A stretch of 64,000 nt of DNA. Source: Rossellomorea arthrocnemi (GTDB taxonomy: Bacteria; Bacillota; Bacilli; Bacillales; Bacillaceae_B). Under the pieces are notes generated by a model. It saw only the letters and a list, made by a program, of their open reading frames with translations. It was not told the DNA's origin and ran no database searches. Within the stretch, counting starts at the first letter, position 1, and every line of letters begins with the position of its first letter. Below, piece after piece: positions 27,498 to 36,962 of this stretch. The DNA is taken from assembly GCF_904424705.1 (NCBI RefSeq), contig NZ_CAJGBF010000002.1, forward strand, positions 310,001-374,000, given 5' to 3'. The position numbers and the translations under genes were made by a program.

Positions 27498-28805
27498 TTA
27501 TTTGTTTCTGTTTTTTATTCTTCTTTCACGCTTCTTGATTTGATCCATTTTGTATTTCATTTTCTTTTTATATCCCGGTTTAACCGTTTTCGGTTTACGG
27601 ACTAAGGATTTCGCCTTTTCATCAATATCATCAACGTTCGATTTTTGACGGTTTTTACGCTTATTCAAGGGTGGCAACTCAGACCATTCTCCCTTTTTTA
27701 TATCCCGATGAGAAAAGCTGATTCCAAGCTTCTCCAAACGATTCAATGCATCTTCATCTGAAGGCGTATAAATGGTGTATGCAATACCGCTATTACCGGC
27801 ACGTGCTGTACGGCCGGAACGATGAACATAGAAATCCAGATCTTGAGGCAATTCAAAGTTAATGATATGACTTATCCCTTCGATATCGATCCCTCTGGCC
27901 GCTAAATCTGTTGCCACGATGTATTGAAAATCAAGGTTTCTTGTTTGCTTCATCATTTTCTTTCGCTCACGTGGAGAAAGATCACCATGAATACGTCCTA
28001 CCTTCAAACCCTTCGCAATAAGAGCATCGGCAACTTCATCCGCCTTTTGCTTGGTATTGGTGAAAACAATTCCTAAATATGGGTTAATTTCCACTAAAAT
28101 ATTGTACAGCAGATTCGTTTTATCCCGACTCTTCAAAGGTACGATCACGTGTTGAATATTCTTCGCAGAAAGCTGTTCCGGCTCTACATGTGCATATTGC
28201 GGATTTTCCATATACTTTTTCAGGAAAGGCTTCAGCTTTTCCGGAATTGTTGCAGAAAACACTAACATTTGGAGTTTCTCAGGCATCTTTGCCGCAATCT
28301 GATCTACATCTTCAATGAATCCCATATCGAGCATGAGATCTGCTTCATCGATCACAAGCACTGGGGCTGTATAGACAAACAATGCCTTATCTTTCACCAG
28401 GTCATTAATCCGTCCCGGAGTACCCACCACAATATGAGGCTGATGCTTTAATTTCTCGATGGTTCTTTGCTTGTCCGTCCCACCAATAAAGCAGCGGGAT
28501 ACAATCTCACTGTCCTTCGTGATCTTAAGTACTTCCTGATAGATTTGTTGTGCCAACTCACGCGTTGGTGCAGTTATGACCGCTTGTACCTGTTGATTGG
28601 CTGCAGTTACCTTTTCAATGATCGGCAACAGGTATGAGTGGGTTTTTCCCGTTCCCGTTTGGGATTGACCGATCGCACTTTGACCTTTTAGGATCAGAGG
28701 GATCATTTTCTTCTGGATTTCAGTTGGTTCGTAGAAACCCAGTTCTTCTACAGCTTCATTAATGAATGACTGAAATCCGAATTGCAGAAATAAATTCTTC
28801 TTCAT
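27498..28805 (-). CDS. cshB: DEAD-box RNA helicase CshB
   Basis: A 435-residue ATP-dependent RNA helicase linked in B. subtilis to cold adaptation and ribosome assembly. Motifs in order: GQSQTGTGKT (I), PTRELAQQ (Ia), VGTPGRI (Ib), DEAD (II), SAT (III), GRIHGDLS (IV region), ATDLAARGIDI (V) and HRSGRTARAG (VI). The last 60 residues are very basic and likely bind RNA. ATG 28805 has AAGGAG nine bases upstream. It matches the yqfR locus; nfo follows 69 bases later. Confidence 0.95.
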   Translation of the reverse strand: MKKNLFLQFGFQSFINEAVEELGFYEPTEIQKKMIPLILKGQSAIGQSQTGTGKTHSYLLPIIEKVTAANQQVQAVITAPTRELAQQIYQEVLKITKDSEIVSRCFIGGTDKQRTIEKLKHQPHIVVGTPGRINDLVKDKALFVYTAPVLVIDEADLMLDMGFIEDVDQIAAKMPEKLQMLVFSATIPEKLKPFLKKYMENPQYAHVEPEQLSAKNIQHVIVPLKSRDKTNLLYNILVEINPYLGIVFTNTKQKADEVADALIAKGLKVGRIHGDLSPRERKKMMKQTRNLDFQYIVATDLAARGIDIEGISHIINFELPQDLDFYVHRSGRTARAGNSGIAYTIYTPSDEDALNRLEKLGISFSHRDIKKGEWSELPPLNKRKNRQKSNVDDIDEKAKSLVRKPKTVKPGYKKKMKYKMDQIKKRERRIKNRNK

Positions 28806-29114
28806 TGAGCACATCTCCTTTTATCGTCATATCCTTTTATTTACGCTGTCATCGGGATGGATGTCATAAGTCGTTCCCATCATCACCACAGATTTATATA
28901 AAATGTACAGATCACTTAATAAGTTGTCAGTGATTTTATTTTAACGTTAGCAAGCGTCATATTTAAAGAACATCTAATCATTATAATCAATTTTCAACAA
29001 AACATCTAGGTCAACCTGATATTATTTCAGATGATATTGTCACATTACCCTTTTTTATCCTATTGCATACTCTATTAAGACAACGAATTTATTCGAAGGA
29101 AGGAGGCTGTCAAT
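28806..29114. other. Divergent intergenic region between cshB and yqfQ
   Basis: These 309 AT-rich bases should hold promoters for both genes. I see no ORF, RNA gene or clear operator. Confidence 0.4.
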
Positions 29115-29825
29115 ATGCCACCTAGAAGAATGAGGAATCAAGGTCAGGATATGCGAAATCCTTTCGGAATGAGACAGCGTAGTGGCAACAGTTTCGGGTT
29201 GCAGCAACCTGACAGAAATAACTTGGGGATGAGACAGACACAACCCCCACCGTTTCAATTTGGAAGGCAAAATTCAAATCAAGGCTTTAATATGGGAATG
29301 AATCAAAGAGGAAGAAGCAGTGGCCAAGGCAAGGGCTTGCTGTCTAAGTTTCTGAAAAAAGGAGAAAACCGCAATGCAGGCGGAGGCGGTGGACTTCTCC
29401 AACAATTTACAAGAGGTGACTCCTCTGCCGATACAACGGGATTTGAACGTTCACCACAGGCATCAGGCGGGATCATTCAAACCCTTTTGAACCCGGGCAA
29501 TGTCAATTCTTTTTTGTCTAATACTCAACAAATGTTGCAGACTGCCCAGCAATTAGGTCCGATGTTTCAACAATACGGCCCCATGGTCAAAAATATTCCC
29601 TCTCTGTGGAAGCTGTATCGTGGGTTAAAAGATATGTCTGCAGATGATGCGTCTGATGAAAAGACGGAGGACGTAAAAAGTGAAGAAGAGAACGATATCC
29701 CCGAAGCAGAAATACCGGTTAAGAAAAAAAAGAAAAAGAAACCCTCTACGGAAATCACTGACGAAGAAGAATGGGAAGAGGAGGCTCCGGTTAAATCAAG
29801 TTCAAAACCAAAACTCTATATCTAA
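29115..29825 (+). CDS. yqfQ: YqfQ/VrrA-like protein
   Basis: A 236-residue protein of the YqfQ family. Residues 1-95 are rich in Gln, Asn, Arg, Gly and Met with loose repeats (MRNPFGMRQR, NNLGMRQTQ), 100-165 hold the conserved hydrophobic helix region (FLSNTQQMLQTAQQLGPMFQQYGPMVKNIPSLWKLYRGL), and the tail alternates acidic and lysine-rich runs. Function is unknown; the B. anthracis relative VrrA is known for variable repeats. AAGGAGG precedes the ATG. It lies between cshB and ispH as in B. subtilis. Confidence 0.85.
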   Translation: MPPRRMRNQGQDMRNPFGMRQRSGNSFGLQQPDRNNLGMRQTQPPPFQFGRQNSNQGFNMGMNQRGRSSGQGKGLLSKFLKKGENRNAGGGGGLLQQFTRGDSSADTTGFERSPQASGGIIQTLLNPGNVNSFLSNTQQMLQTAQQLGPMFQQYGPMVKNIPSLWKLYRGLKDMSADDASDEKTEDVKSEEENDIPEAEIPVKKKKKKKPSTEITDEEEWEEEAPVKSSSKPKLYI

Positions 29826-29831
29826 AAGCCT

Positions 29832-29872
29832 TATCCCTAAAGGTAATGAATCACCTGACAGGGATTATTTTT
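29832..29872 (+). terminator. Terminator of yqfQ
   Basis: ATCCCT pairs with AGGGAT and an inner AGGT/ACCT stem, followed by TTATTTTTTT. It lies seven bases after the stop. Confidence 0.75.
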
Positions 29873-29939
29873 TTGGCCAATAGTACGAATCCTCTTTTAA
29901 TATGGACCGTTTAGCTCTGGCACCCAATGCTCCTTTAGA

Positions 29940-30044
29940 GGGTGAGGGGAACTGCGTAGACTCCTACGGAAAACCGGCGTGCCGAGACCCCCTTGCGGAG
30001 GCTCGGCCGAACGTGAGTGGAAACCGGAGCAGTTCCCCTCACCC
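29940..30044. repeat. GC-rich palindromic intergenic repeat with 16 bp perfect arms
   Basis: GGGTGAGGGGAACTGC (29940-29955) is perfectly repeated inverted at 30029-30044, enclosing an inner GCCGAG/CTCGGC hairpin. It shares the GAGACCCC...GGAGGCTC block with other copies in the window. A 96-residue frame through it is not a credible gene. The rest of the gap to ispH shows only a likely promoter. Confidence 0.8.
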
Positions 30045-30232
30045 TGCAGCACACACTCCTGTTAAGAGCCTTTTGATAAAAGCGAAGACCCTGGTCCCCC
30101 CCTCTATCCAGCCATTTATACTCCATTTAATATCGAACAAAAATATTCTTCCACCCCCTTCTCTTTGTCAGACTGACCTTTCTCCTTTATAATGAAGACA
30201 AAACCTTTTCTTATGTAGGAGGATATTCATAG

Positions 30233-31189
30233 ATGGAAATTATTAAGATTACTCCGAGAGGCTATTGTTATGGTGTAGTAGATGCAATGGTCATTGCAAG
30301 AAACGCTGCATTGGACAAATCGCTACCTCGTCCAATTTATATCCTGGGTATGATCGTTCATAATAAGCATGTAACCGATGCATTTGAAGAAGACGGGATC
30401 ATTACCCTCGATGGAAGTAATAGAAAAGAAATCATTGAGCAGGTAAATGAAGGAACGGTGATCTTCACCGCTCACGGCGTATCTCCTGAGGTGAAAGAAA
30501 TTGCCAAGCAAAAAGGTCTTGTCACACTTGATGCAACATGTCCTGATGTCACAAAGACACATGACCTGATCCGCTCCAAAGAAGCTGAGGGCTATGATGT
30601 GATCTATATCGGGAAAAAGGGACATCCAGAGCCTGAGGGGGCAGTCGGGGTAGCACCTGAAATCGTTCACCTCGTTGAAACAGCCGAGGACGTTGAAAAG
30701 CTATCCATCGACAACGAAAAGATCATCGTGACGAACCAAACGACCATGAGTCAATGGGATGTACTCGATACTATGGATAAAGTAAAAGAAATGTACCCTC
30801 ACGTTGAGTTGCACAAAGAAATCTGTCTGGCAACACAAGTACGACAGGAAGCAGTGGCGGAGCAGGCAGGAGATGCAGATGTCCTCATCGTCGTTGGCGA
30901 CCCGAAAAGTAATAACTCAAATCGCCTCGCGCAAGTGTCGAAGGATATCGCAGGTACACCAGCCCACCGCATTTCAGACATTAGTGAACTGGACATTGAA
31001 TGGATTAAAGATGCAAGCGTCGCAGCGGTCACAGCCGGTGCATCTACTCCAACGCCCATTGTCAAAGAAGTCATTAAATTTCTGGAAGCCTTTGATCCAA
31101 ACGATGAATCCACCTGGACAAGGGAGCGCAATGTTCCATTAAATAAAATACTCCCGAAAGTACGGAAAGCGAAAATGGGAACGAAATAA
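30233..31189 (+). CDS. ispH: 4-hydroxy-3-methylbut-2-enyl diphosphate reductase (IspH)
   Basis: Last enzyme of the MEP pathway, reducing HMBPP to IPP and DMAPP with a [4Fe-4S] cluster. The three cluster cysteines are at 12 (RGYCYGV), 103 (DATCPDV) and 198 (EICLATQ), and the catalytic TNQTTMS stretch is at about 167-173. At 318 residues it is the Bacillus type (YqfP). AGGAGG lies upstream of the ATG. It converges with yqfO and ends in a shared terminator. Confidence 0.97.
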   Translation: MEIIKITPRGYCYGVVDAMVIARNAALDKSLPRPIYILGMIVHNKHVTDAFEEDGIITLDGSNRKEIIEQVNEGTVIFTAHGVSPEVKEIAKQKGLVTLDATCPDVTKTHDLIRSKEAEGYDVIYIGKKGHPEPEGAVGVAPEIVHLVETAEDVEKLSIDNEKIIVTNQTTMSQWDVLDTMDKVKEMYPHVELHKEICLATQVRQEAVAEQAGDADVLIVVGDPKSNNSNRLAQVSKDIAGTPAHRISDISELDIEWIKDASVAAVTAGASTPTPIVKEVIKFLEAFDPNDESTWTRERNVPLNKILPKVRKAKMGTK

Positions 31190-31196
31190 ATACAAT

Positions 31197-31230
31197 AAAA
31201 GGCCCCTTACGATTACGCAAGGGGCCTTTC
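31197..31230. terminator. Bidirectional terminator between ispH and yqfO
   Basis: AAAAGGCCCCTT pairs with AAGGGGCCTTT across a ten-base loop. T-runs exist on both sides. Confidence 0.92.
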
Positions 31231-31236
31231 CATTTT

Positions 31237-32355
31237 TTACATATACGTGAAAGGATTTGTTTCCGCTTTGGATGCGAAGATATTAACAATATATCCTTTT
31301 TCCGAGCATCTTTTGGCAAGATGAGCAGCTACTCCCTCTTTCATCACTTTCTCGATATGATGACCTGCATCCACTACATTAAGTCCCATCATCATGGCGT
31401 CATGAGCGGTATGATAATAGATATCACCGGAAACAAACACATCCGCGCCCTGTCTTTTGGCTTTTCCGATGAACTTATTTCCATCCCCGCCGAGTACAGC
31501 TACTTTCTTCACCTTTGCTTCCCCGTCCCCGATCAATCTGATTCCGTCCATGCCAAATGTTTTCTTCACGATCAAAGCAAAGTCCTTGAGGCTCATTTCC
31601 TCTGCTAAATATCCTATTCTTCCCAGGCCAAGGGCAGGTAATTCATTTTCAAGTGAATAGATATCATAGGCGACCTCTTCATATGGATGATGGGTAAACA
31701 TCGCTTTCAGTACTTTTTTCTCCAGGGAAACAGGATAAACCGTCTCCACCTTTTCTTCTGAGACCTCTTCAAGAGCGCCTTGCTTCCCTATGTGGGGGTT
31801 TGCACCTTCTTGAGGCAGGAATCTGCCCCGTCCTTCGGTTGAGAAGCTGCAATGGGAATAATCCCCTATATGTCCTGCTCCAGCTTTACCTAAAGCCGTA
31901 CGTAGTTCCTCTGCATTCTCTTTCGGCACATATACCGCCAATTTACGGAGATCCTCTTGATAGGTAGGAACAAGTACTGAGGGATCCTGTAACTGAAGCA
32001 TATCAGCAAGCAGGTCATTCACACCCCCTACCGCCACATCCAGATTGGTATGTGCAGCATACACTGCAATATCATGCTTGATGAGCTTTTCAATCATCCG
32101 TCCTTGATACGAGTCCGTTTGCAATGATTTTAATGGCCGAAATAATGGCGGGTGATGGGCAATAATGAGTTTGACATTATTCTTGATGGCTTCATCTACA
32201 ACATTTTCAAGAACATCTAAGGTAATCATTACATTTTCAACTTTTTCATTCAGCCTGCCGATTTGAAGTCCGATCGGATCTCCCTCTTCGGCCAGGTATT
32301 TCGGTGAGAATTCCTCAAATAGCTGAATAATTTCATGACCGTTCACTGTTTTCAT
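31237..32355 (-). CDS. yqfO: NIF3-like metal-binding protein YqfO
   Basis: A 372-residue NIF3/DUF34 family protein. The N-terminal metal site includes IIAHHPPLF at about 64-72 and AAHTNLDVA at about 100-108; the C-terminal part carries VAVLGGDG, VSGDIYYHTAHDA and DAGHHIE. Between them (about 130-235) lies the PII-like insertion of the long YqfO form. The family binds two metals; the often quoted GTP cyclohydrolase role is not established. It overlaps trmK by four bases (ATGA), as in B. subtilis where the pair is an operon. Confidence 0.93.
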   Translation of the reverse strand: MKTVNGHEIIQLFEEFSPKYLAEEGDPIGLQIGRLNEKVENVMITLDVLENVVDEAIKNNVKLIIAHHPPLFRPLKSLQTDSYQGRMIEKLIKHDIAVYAAHTNLDVAVGGVNDLLADMLQLQDPSVLVPTYQEDLRKLAVYVPKENAEELRTALGKAGAGHIGDYSHCSFSTEGRGRFLPQEGANPHIGKQGALEEVSEEKVETVYPVSLEKKVLKAMFTHHPYEEVAYDIYSLENELPALGLGRIGYLAEEMSLKDFALIVKKTFGMDGIRLIGDGEAKVKKVAVLGGDGNKFIGKAKRQGADVFVSGDIYYHTAHDAMMMGLNVVDAGHHIEKVMKEGVAAHLAKRCSEKGYIVNIFASKAETNPFTYM

Positions 32356-33065
32356 AGGATAAGGACCTCCTCTACCATGTTTATTTTATGAATGAGCTCA
32401 GATTTCCTAGCTTCTAACGCTTCTGTCTTCTCTGCTTTTTCCATGTTATTCACGATATTCTTCCATTGACGAAGCTCCTGATTCCATTTTTTAATGAATG
32501 CATCGTTTTGATTTTTCATCAAGAATGGTCCGAGGAGCAGTTCTTTTTCAAGTTCCTTGGAATAGTGAATCTTCGGATTGCCTTTTTCCGCAATTAAAAT
32601 TTCGTAAAGTTTTTCATCTTCTTCGAGAATTTCTTCTCCGATCAAGTCCCACTCATTGTCCATCAGCCACGTGCGTATTGATATTGCACTCACATTAGGC
32701 TGAAGGATCAACCTTGTTTTGTCAGTAAGTTTGTCCTTACCTGCTTCCAAAATCGAGGCAATCAGTGTACCTCCCATTCCGGCAATCGTAATGCAATCTA
32801 CTTCTCCCGGAGCTGCTATGACTTCTAAGCCATTTCCAAACCTTACTTCTATCTCCCGGGTTAACCCGGCATCTTCTACTTGTTTTTTTGCAGAAAGGTA
32901 AGGACCTTTCACCACTTCTCCGGCGATGGCTGAGGATGCAATGCCTTTATTGACCGCATAGCATGGAAGGTAGGCATGATCTGAGCCGATATCTGCAATC
33001 TTTGATTGTTCCGGTATGTATGACACAACTGTTTCAAGTCGTTTTGATAAATGTTGAATATTCAT
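32352..33065 (-). CDS. trmK: tRNA (adenine22-N1)-methyltransferase TrmK
   Basis: Methylates N1 of A22 in tRNA using S-adenosylmethionine. The SAM site is IADIGSDHAYLP at about 25-36, with ITIAGMGGT (about 94-102) and LILQPN as further landmarks; the C-terminal third is a coiled coil that fits the TrmK fold. The length from ATG 33065 is 237. That start has AAAGGTG upstream, whereas an ATG six codons earlier has no ribosome site. It lies downstream of cccA and is coupled to yqfO. Confidence 0.92.
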   Translation of the reverse strand: MNIQHLSKRLETVVSYIPEQSKIADIGSDHAYLPCYAVNKGIASSAIAGEVVKGPYLSAKKQVEDAGLTREIEVRFGNGLEVIAAPGEVDCITIAGMGGTLIASILEAGKDKLTDKTRLILQPNVSAISIRTWLMDNEWDLIGEEILEEDEKLYEILIAEKGNPKIHYSKELEKELLLGPFLMKNQNDAFIKKWNQELRQWKNIVNNMEKAEKTEALEARKSELIHKINMVEEVLIL

Positions 33066-33132
33066 TCGTTCACCTTTACTCATTTTTATTGGAATTCTAA
33101 TATGATACCCATTCTAACCAACTTTTCAATAT

Positions 33133-33170
33133 AAAAAAAGCCCTTTGTCAAAAGACAAAGAACCTTTTTT
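33133..33170 (-). terminator. Terminator of cccA
   Basis: AAGGTTCTTTGTC pairs with GACAAAGGGCTTT around TTTT and is followed by T7 on the minus strand. Confidence 0.9.
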
Positions 33171-33179
33171 AATCAATCA

Positions 33180-33554
33180 TTATTTTAGTGATTTGATCCA
33201 GTCTGCCATTGCATCTAGATTTTCATCCTCTACAAGACCAGCCGGCATGATGCCTCCACCATTTTTGATTCTATCCTTGATCTCGTCTTTAGACAGCTTC
33301 GTTCCTTTAAGAGCAGGACCCGCGCCACCTTCATAATTACCACCATGACAAGATACACAAGATTCCTTGTACTTAGCTTCCGGATCGAACTCCCCGCTTG
33401 AAGCCTCTTCACCTTCTTTACCAGCAGTCTCACCATGCTTTTCTTCCTTCGCTTTTTCATCAGCATTGTTAAGGCCTTCAATCGATAAGAAGAAAACAAG
33501 ACCAATTCCAAGAGCCATAATAAGTACGAACGGAATGATTGGATTACGATTCAT
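33180..33554 (-). CDS. cccA: Membrane-anchored cytochrome c-550
   Basis: A 124-residue c-type cytochrome on the outer face of the membrane. Residues 6-24 form the membrane anchor (NPIIPFVLIMALGIGLVFF), 30-60 are a charged linker, and the haem-binding CVSCH is at 66-70. The distal Met ligand is in GGGIMPAGL, and the end MADWIKSLK is typical. It passes electrons to the terminal oxidase. ATG 33554 has AAGGAGG upstream, and the length is close to B. subtilis CccA. Confidence 0.95.
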   Translation of the reverse strand: MNRNPIIPFVLIMALGIGLVFFLSIEGLNNADEKAKEEKHGETAGKEGEEASSGEFDPEAKYKESCVSCHGGNYEGGAGPALKGTKLSKDEIKDRIKNGGGIMPAGLVEDENLDAMADWIKSLK

Positions 33555-33744
33555 GATTTTAACCTCCTTTATGTACAACATCCAAAAAATAGTGCTCTTT
33601 TTTCAACACTTTATATTTTACTGTAAAAAGCGACAAAGTAAAAGTACTATCAATTAACTTTTCCATCTTTCTCACAAATTAGACACATTTTCTTCTATTT
33701 TCCTTACTTCCATACTCTCTTCTATCAATTAGGTCCTGAAGTAG

Positions 33745-33791
33745 AAAAAAGAGAGGAGCTCTATCAGCCTTCAGAGGGGCCAATAGAGCTC
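33745..33791 (-). terminator. Terminator of the acyl-CoA dehydrogenase gene
   Basis: GAGCTCTAT pairs with ATAGAGCTC, with a short inner GCC/GGC stem, then CTCTCTTTTTT on the minus strand. Confidence 0.85.
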
Positions 33792-33818
33792 ACTAATCAC
33801 CATATAGGCCTCTTCACC

Positions 33819-34961
33819 CTATTGGCACCCGATCAACCTTGAAATGACCATTCTCTGAACCTCTGATGTCCCTTCTCCGATTTCAAGAAGCTTTGCATCC
33901 CGTAAGTAGCGCTCAACATGGTACTCTTTCATGTAACCGTATCCGCCATGGATCTGAATTGCTTCGTCTGCCACTTCCATACTGATTTCAGATGCGTAAA
34001 GCTTACACATAGAAGCTTCTTTAGAGAATGGTCTTCCCTGGTCTTTCAACCAGGCTGCTTTATGAACCATATTCCTTGCAAGTTCAATCTTCATCGCCAT
34101 GTCTGCAAGCTTAAATTGGGTGACTTGAAATTGCGATAACGTTTTACCGAATTGTTTTCTTTCTTTCGAATATTGAAGCGCCTTGTCAAAAGCAGCCTGA
34201 GCCACTCCGACAGCCATGGCCCCGATTCCGATTCTTCCCCCGTCCAGGGTTACAAGGAACTGTTTGAAACCTTCTCCCTCTTTCCCTAACAGGTTTTCTT
34301 TCGGCACTTCCACATCTTCAAGTACCAATTCTGTTGTATTGGAGGAATGAAGACCCATCTTTTCATAATTATCAATGACCTTGAAGCCATTTGCTTTAGT
34401 CGGGACGATGATCGCACTTATCTCTTTATTCCCGTTACTTCTGCCTGTAATCGCGGTTAATGCCAGATGATTGGCATAACTTGCATTGGTTATATAACAC
34501 TTGTTCCCATTGATGACCCATTTATCCCCTTTATCTTCAGCAGTGGTCTGGGTTCCGCCTGCATCTGAACCAGCGTTAGGTTCAGTCAGGCCGAATGCTC
34601 CAAATGATTCCCCTGTACATATCGGCGTTAGGTATTCCTGTTTCTGTTCGTGTGTACCAAATAAATTTATCGGGGCCCCTCCCAATGAAATATGGGCAGA
34701 ATACGTGATCCCCGTAGAGGCACATGCACGGCTAAGCTCTTCTGTTACAATGGCGAAACTTACAGTATCCGCCCCGGCCCCACCATATTCTTCCGGAAAG
34801 GGAAGCCCCATCATTCCCAGGTCAGAAAGCTTTTTGAAAATTTCTTTAGGAAATTCCTTTGTGCGGTCCCGGTCCAACGCACCAGGTGCCACCTCTTCTT
34901 CAGCGAACTCCCTAATCGTCTTTTTAATCATTGCTTGCTCTTGTGTTAAGTCGAAATTCAT
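33819..34961 (-). CDS. Acyl-CoA dehydrogenase
   Basis: An FAD enzyme of 380 residues that introduces a double bond into acyl-CoA in fatty-acid or branched-chain amino-acid breakdown. Visible are the FAD/substrate motif GAFGLTEPNAGSDAGG (about 121-136), YITNASYANH, the ERKQFGKTLSQFQ motif, QIHGGYGYMKEYHVER, and the C-terminal EIGEGTSEVQ with the candidate catalytic Glu. Closest in feel to AcdA/MmgC-type short-chain enzymes, but chain-length preference cannot be read. It is monocistronic and interrupts the cccA-sigA order, so it is probably an insertion. Confidence 0.92.
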   Translation of the reverse strand: MNFDLTQEQAMIKKTIREFAEEEVAPGALDRDRTKEFPKEIFKKLSDLGMMGLPFPEEYGGAGADTVSFAIVTEELSRACASTGITYSAHISLGGAPINLFGTHEQKQEYLTPICTGESFGAFGLTEPNAGSDAGGTQTTAEDKGDKWVINGNKCYITNASYANHLALTAITGRSNGNKEISAIIVPTKANGFKVIDNYEKMGLHSSNTTELVLEDVEVPKENLLGKEGEGFKQFLVTLDGGRIGIGAMAVGVAQAAFDKALQYSKERKQFGKTLSQFQVTQFKLADMAMKIELARNMVHKAAWLKDQGRPFSKEASMCKLYASEISMEVADEAIQIHGGYGYMKEYHVERYLRDAKLLEIGEGTSEVQRMVISRLIGCQ

Positions 34962-35127
34962 CCTTATCCCCCTTGTCTAACTTTGATGACTGAAAGCCCT
35001 AGACATCTCGAGTAAATAATAGCGCTTTCAAGCATAGTCACACGACTCTATGAATACGCTCTCATTCCTATTATAAGAGGGAATAGTTAATTTTCTCAAC
35101 TTTAAAAAACTTTTAAATTTTCAGAAG

Positions 35128-35670
35128 TTATAGCAGTATACAAATAATAATAAGCATCGCTCCAACCGATCCAGCCAGGGAGAAATAGATCAGCCTCCAC
35201 TTCAACCCAACACCGACCCAAAGAAAACAGTTCAGAAATAGGGTTATGTATAATTCCAAAGAACTCCCTTTAAATACCTTTTCTGTTATATCTATGGATG
35301 AAAGAAGCAGGATGCATGCTGCCGAAGTGTAGTGAAGAAGAGGAGAAAATTGTTTCTTAGTATAATAAATTCCTACACCCAATAATAATCCGACAAAACT
35401 TGCCAAAATCGCTGTTTGCAAAACGATTGACAATTCAGTAAAATAAATGACAAATAATGAAATTACCAATATGAATATCACAATAAAAAAGTCTTTAAAC
35501 AGGATTTTCCTGTGCGAATTCACCGGCTTTCTGTCATCGATTGCTGCTCCACCTGTATATAATGCAAGAAGGTAGTCACAATATTGTTCCGGTAGCAACT
35601 TGTTCTTCTTCCAGAATTGAATTTCACTGATGATCATTTCTGTTTTTGAATCCTTTATAAACCTGGTCAT
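35128..35670 (-). CDS. Uncharacterised membrane protein
   Basis: A 180-residue protein with a soluble N-terminal part of about 55 residues (EIQFWKKNKLLPEQYCDYLLALYTGG resembles a short helical region), then a hydrophobic remainder forming about six membrane segments. I do not recognise the family with certainty. ATG 35670 is chosen because AAGGTG lies eight bases upstream; the frame runs on to 35745 without a better site. It stands alone, downstream of sigA in the same orientation but separated by the sigA terminator. Confidence 0.65.
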   Translation of the reverse strand: MTRFIKDSKTEMIISEIQFWKKNKLLPEQYCDYLLALYTGGAAIDDRKPVNSHRKILFKDFFIVIFILVISLFVIYFTELSIVLQTAILASFVGLLLGVGIYYTKKQFSPLLHYTSAACILLLSSIDITEKVFKGSSLELYITLFLNCFLWVGVGLKWRLIYFSLAGSVGAMLIIICILL

Positions 35671-35742
35671 TTTTGTCACACCTTCTATAGTTGAATCTTT
35701 AGCTGTATTCGGCAGGGCTATTGAAAAACCCTTTAAATTGAA

Positions 35743-35776
35743 CAAAAAAAACCACCCCTATGCACAATAGAGGCAG
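35743..35776 (-). terminator. Terminator of the yqxD-dnaG-sigA operon, next to 10 bp tandem repeats
   Basis: CTGCCTCTAT pairs with ATAGGGGTGG (with G-T pairs) around GTGC and is followed by T8 on the minus strand. AGGCAGTTTA is repeated at 35771-35780 and 35781-35790, with AGGCAGTTCT at 35791-35800, running from the stem arm into the sigA stop codon. Confidence 0.82.
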
Positions 35777-35798
35777 TTTAAGGCAGTTTAAGGCAGTT

Positions 35799-36929
35799 CT
35801 ATTCCAAAAAGTCTTTTAAGCGTTTGCTTCTGCTTGGATGGCGTAGTTTTCTAAGAGCTTTCGCTTCTATCTGACGGATACGTTCCCGGGTAACACCGAA
35901 CACCTTACCCACTTCTTCAAGTGTACGGGTTCTGCCGTCATCCAGACCAAAGCGTAACCTGAGGACATTCTCTTCACGATCTGTAAGAGTATCCAAAACA
36001 TCTTCAAGCTGTTCCTTCAACAGTTCATAAGCTGCATGTTCCGAAGGGGATTGAGCTTCTGCATCCTCAATAAAGTCTCCAAGATGAGAATCATCTTCTT
36101 CGCCAATTGGCGTTTCAAGAGATACAGGTTCTTGAGCGATCTTGAGTATTTCCCGGACCTTTTCAGGTGTCAAATCCATTTCTTCAGCAATTTCTTCCGG
36201 TGCTGGTTCTCGACCCAAATCCTGAAGTAATTGTCTTTGTACCCTAATCAGTTTATTAATGGTTTCAACCATATGAACCGGGATACGAATCGTTCTTGCC
36301 TGGTCGGCAATGGCACGGGTGATGGCTTGACGAATCCACCAAGTAGCATACGTACTGAATTTATATCCTTTACGATAATCAAATTTTTCCACTGCTTTAA
36401 TGAGACCCATGTTTCCTTCTTGAATAAGGTCTAAAAACAGCATACCGCGACCGACATATCGTTTTGCGATACTGACAACAAGTCTCAGGTTCGCTTCGGC
36501 AAGACGACGCTTCGCTTCCTCATCGCCATCTTCAATTCGCTTGGCAAGATTAATCTCTTCCTCGGCAGATAAAAGATCGACTCTCCCGATTTCTTTCAAA
36601 TACATACGAACCGGATCATTTATTTTAACGCCGGGAGGAACGCTTAAATCATTCAGATTAAACTCTTCTTCCTCTTCTTTCTCTAACTCAGTTGCATTTG
36701 GATCATCATCTTCATCATTTTCATTCACGATTTCTACACCTTGCTCACCTAAGTGTTCGTAAAATTCATCCATTTGATCGGAATCCAATTCGAACCCTGA
36801 TAACTTGTCGGCAATATCTTCGTATGTGAGGACTCCTCTTTTCTTACCTTGGTTAACTAAAAATTCTTTCACCTGATCAACTGTTAATTCTGAAGCTATT
36901 TGTTTGGAACGCGCTGACTTTTCAGCCAT
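35799..36929 (-). CDS. sigA: RNA polymerase primary sigma factor SigA
   Basis: The housekeeping sigma factor, 376 residues from ATG 36929 with GGAGGGG upstream. Region 1.1 is at about 10-75, an acidic stretch follows, region 1.2/2.1 begins at [11 protein letters not shown], region 2.4 includes [27 protein letters not shown], region 3 is [19 protein letters not shown], and region 4.2 ends with [28 protein letters not shown]. It is the last gene of the macromolecular synthesis operon, 33 bases after dnaG. Confidence 0.98.
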   Translation of the reverse strand: MAEKSARSKQIASELTVDQVKEFLVNQGKKRGVLTYEDIADKLSGFELDSDQMDEFYEHLGEQGVEIVNENDEDDDPNATELEKEEEEEFNLNDLSVPPGVKINDPVRMYLKEIGRVDLLSAEEEINLAKRIEDGDEEAKRRLAEANLRLVVSIAKRYVGRGMLFLDLIQEGNMGLIKAVEKFDYRKGYKFSTYATWWIRQAITRAIADQARTIRIPVHMVETINKLIRVQRQLLQDLGREPAPEEIAEEMDLTPEKVREILKIAQEPVSLETPIGEEDDSHLGDFIEDAEAQSPSEHAAYELLKEQLEDVLDTLTDREENVLRLRFGLDDGRTRTLEEVGKVFGVTRERIRQIEAKALRKLRHPSRSKRLKDFLE

Positions 36930-36962
36930 TTGTTCCCCTCCTTCCAACATCCTTACAAAACT

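Noticed and set aside
29902..30192. 96-residue plus-strand ORF
   Set aside because: It runs through the palindromic repeat, has no ribosome site and an amino-acid make-up dictated by the repeat.
35771..35800. Iteron-like origin or regulator binding array
   Set aside because: Only three short units, overlapping a stop codon and terminator; no initiator gene.
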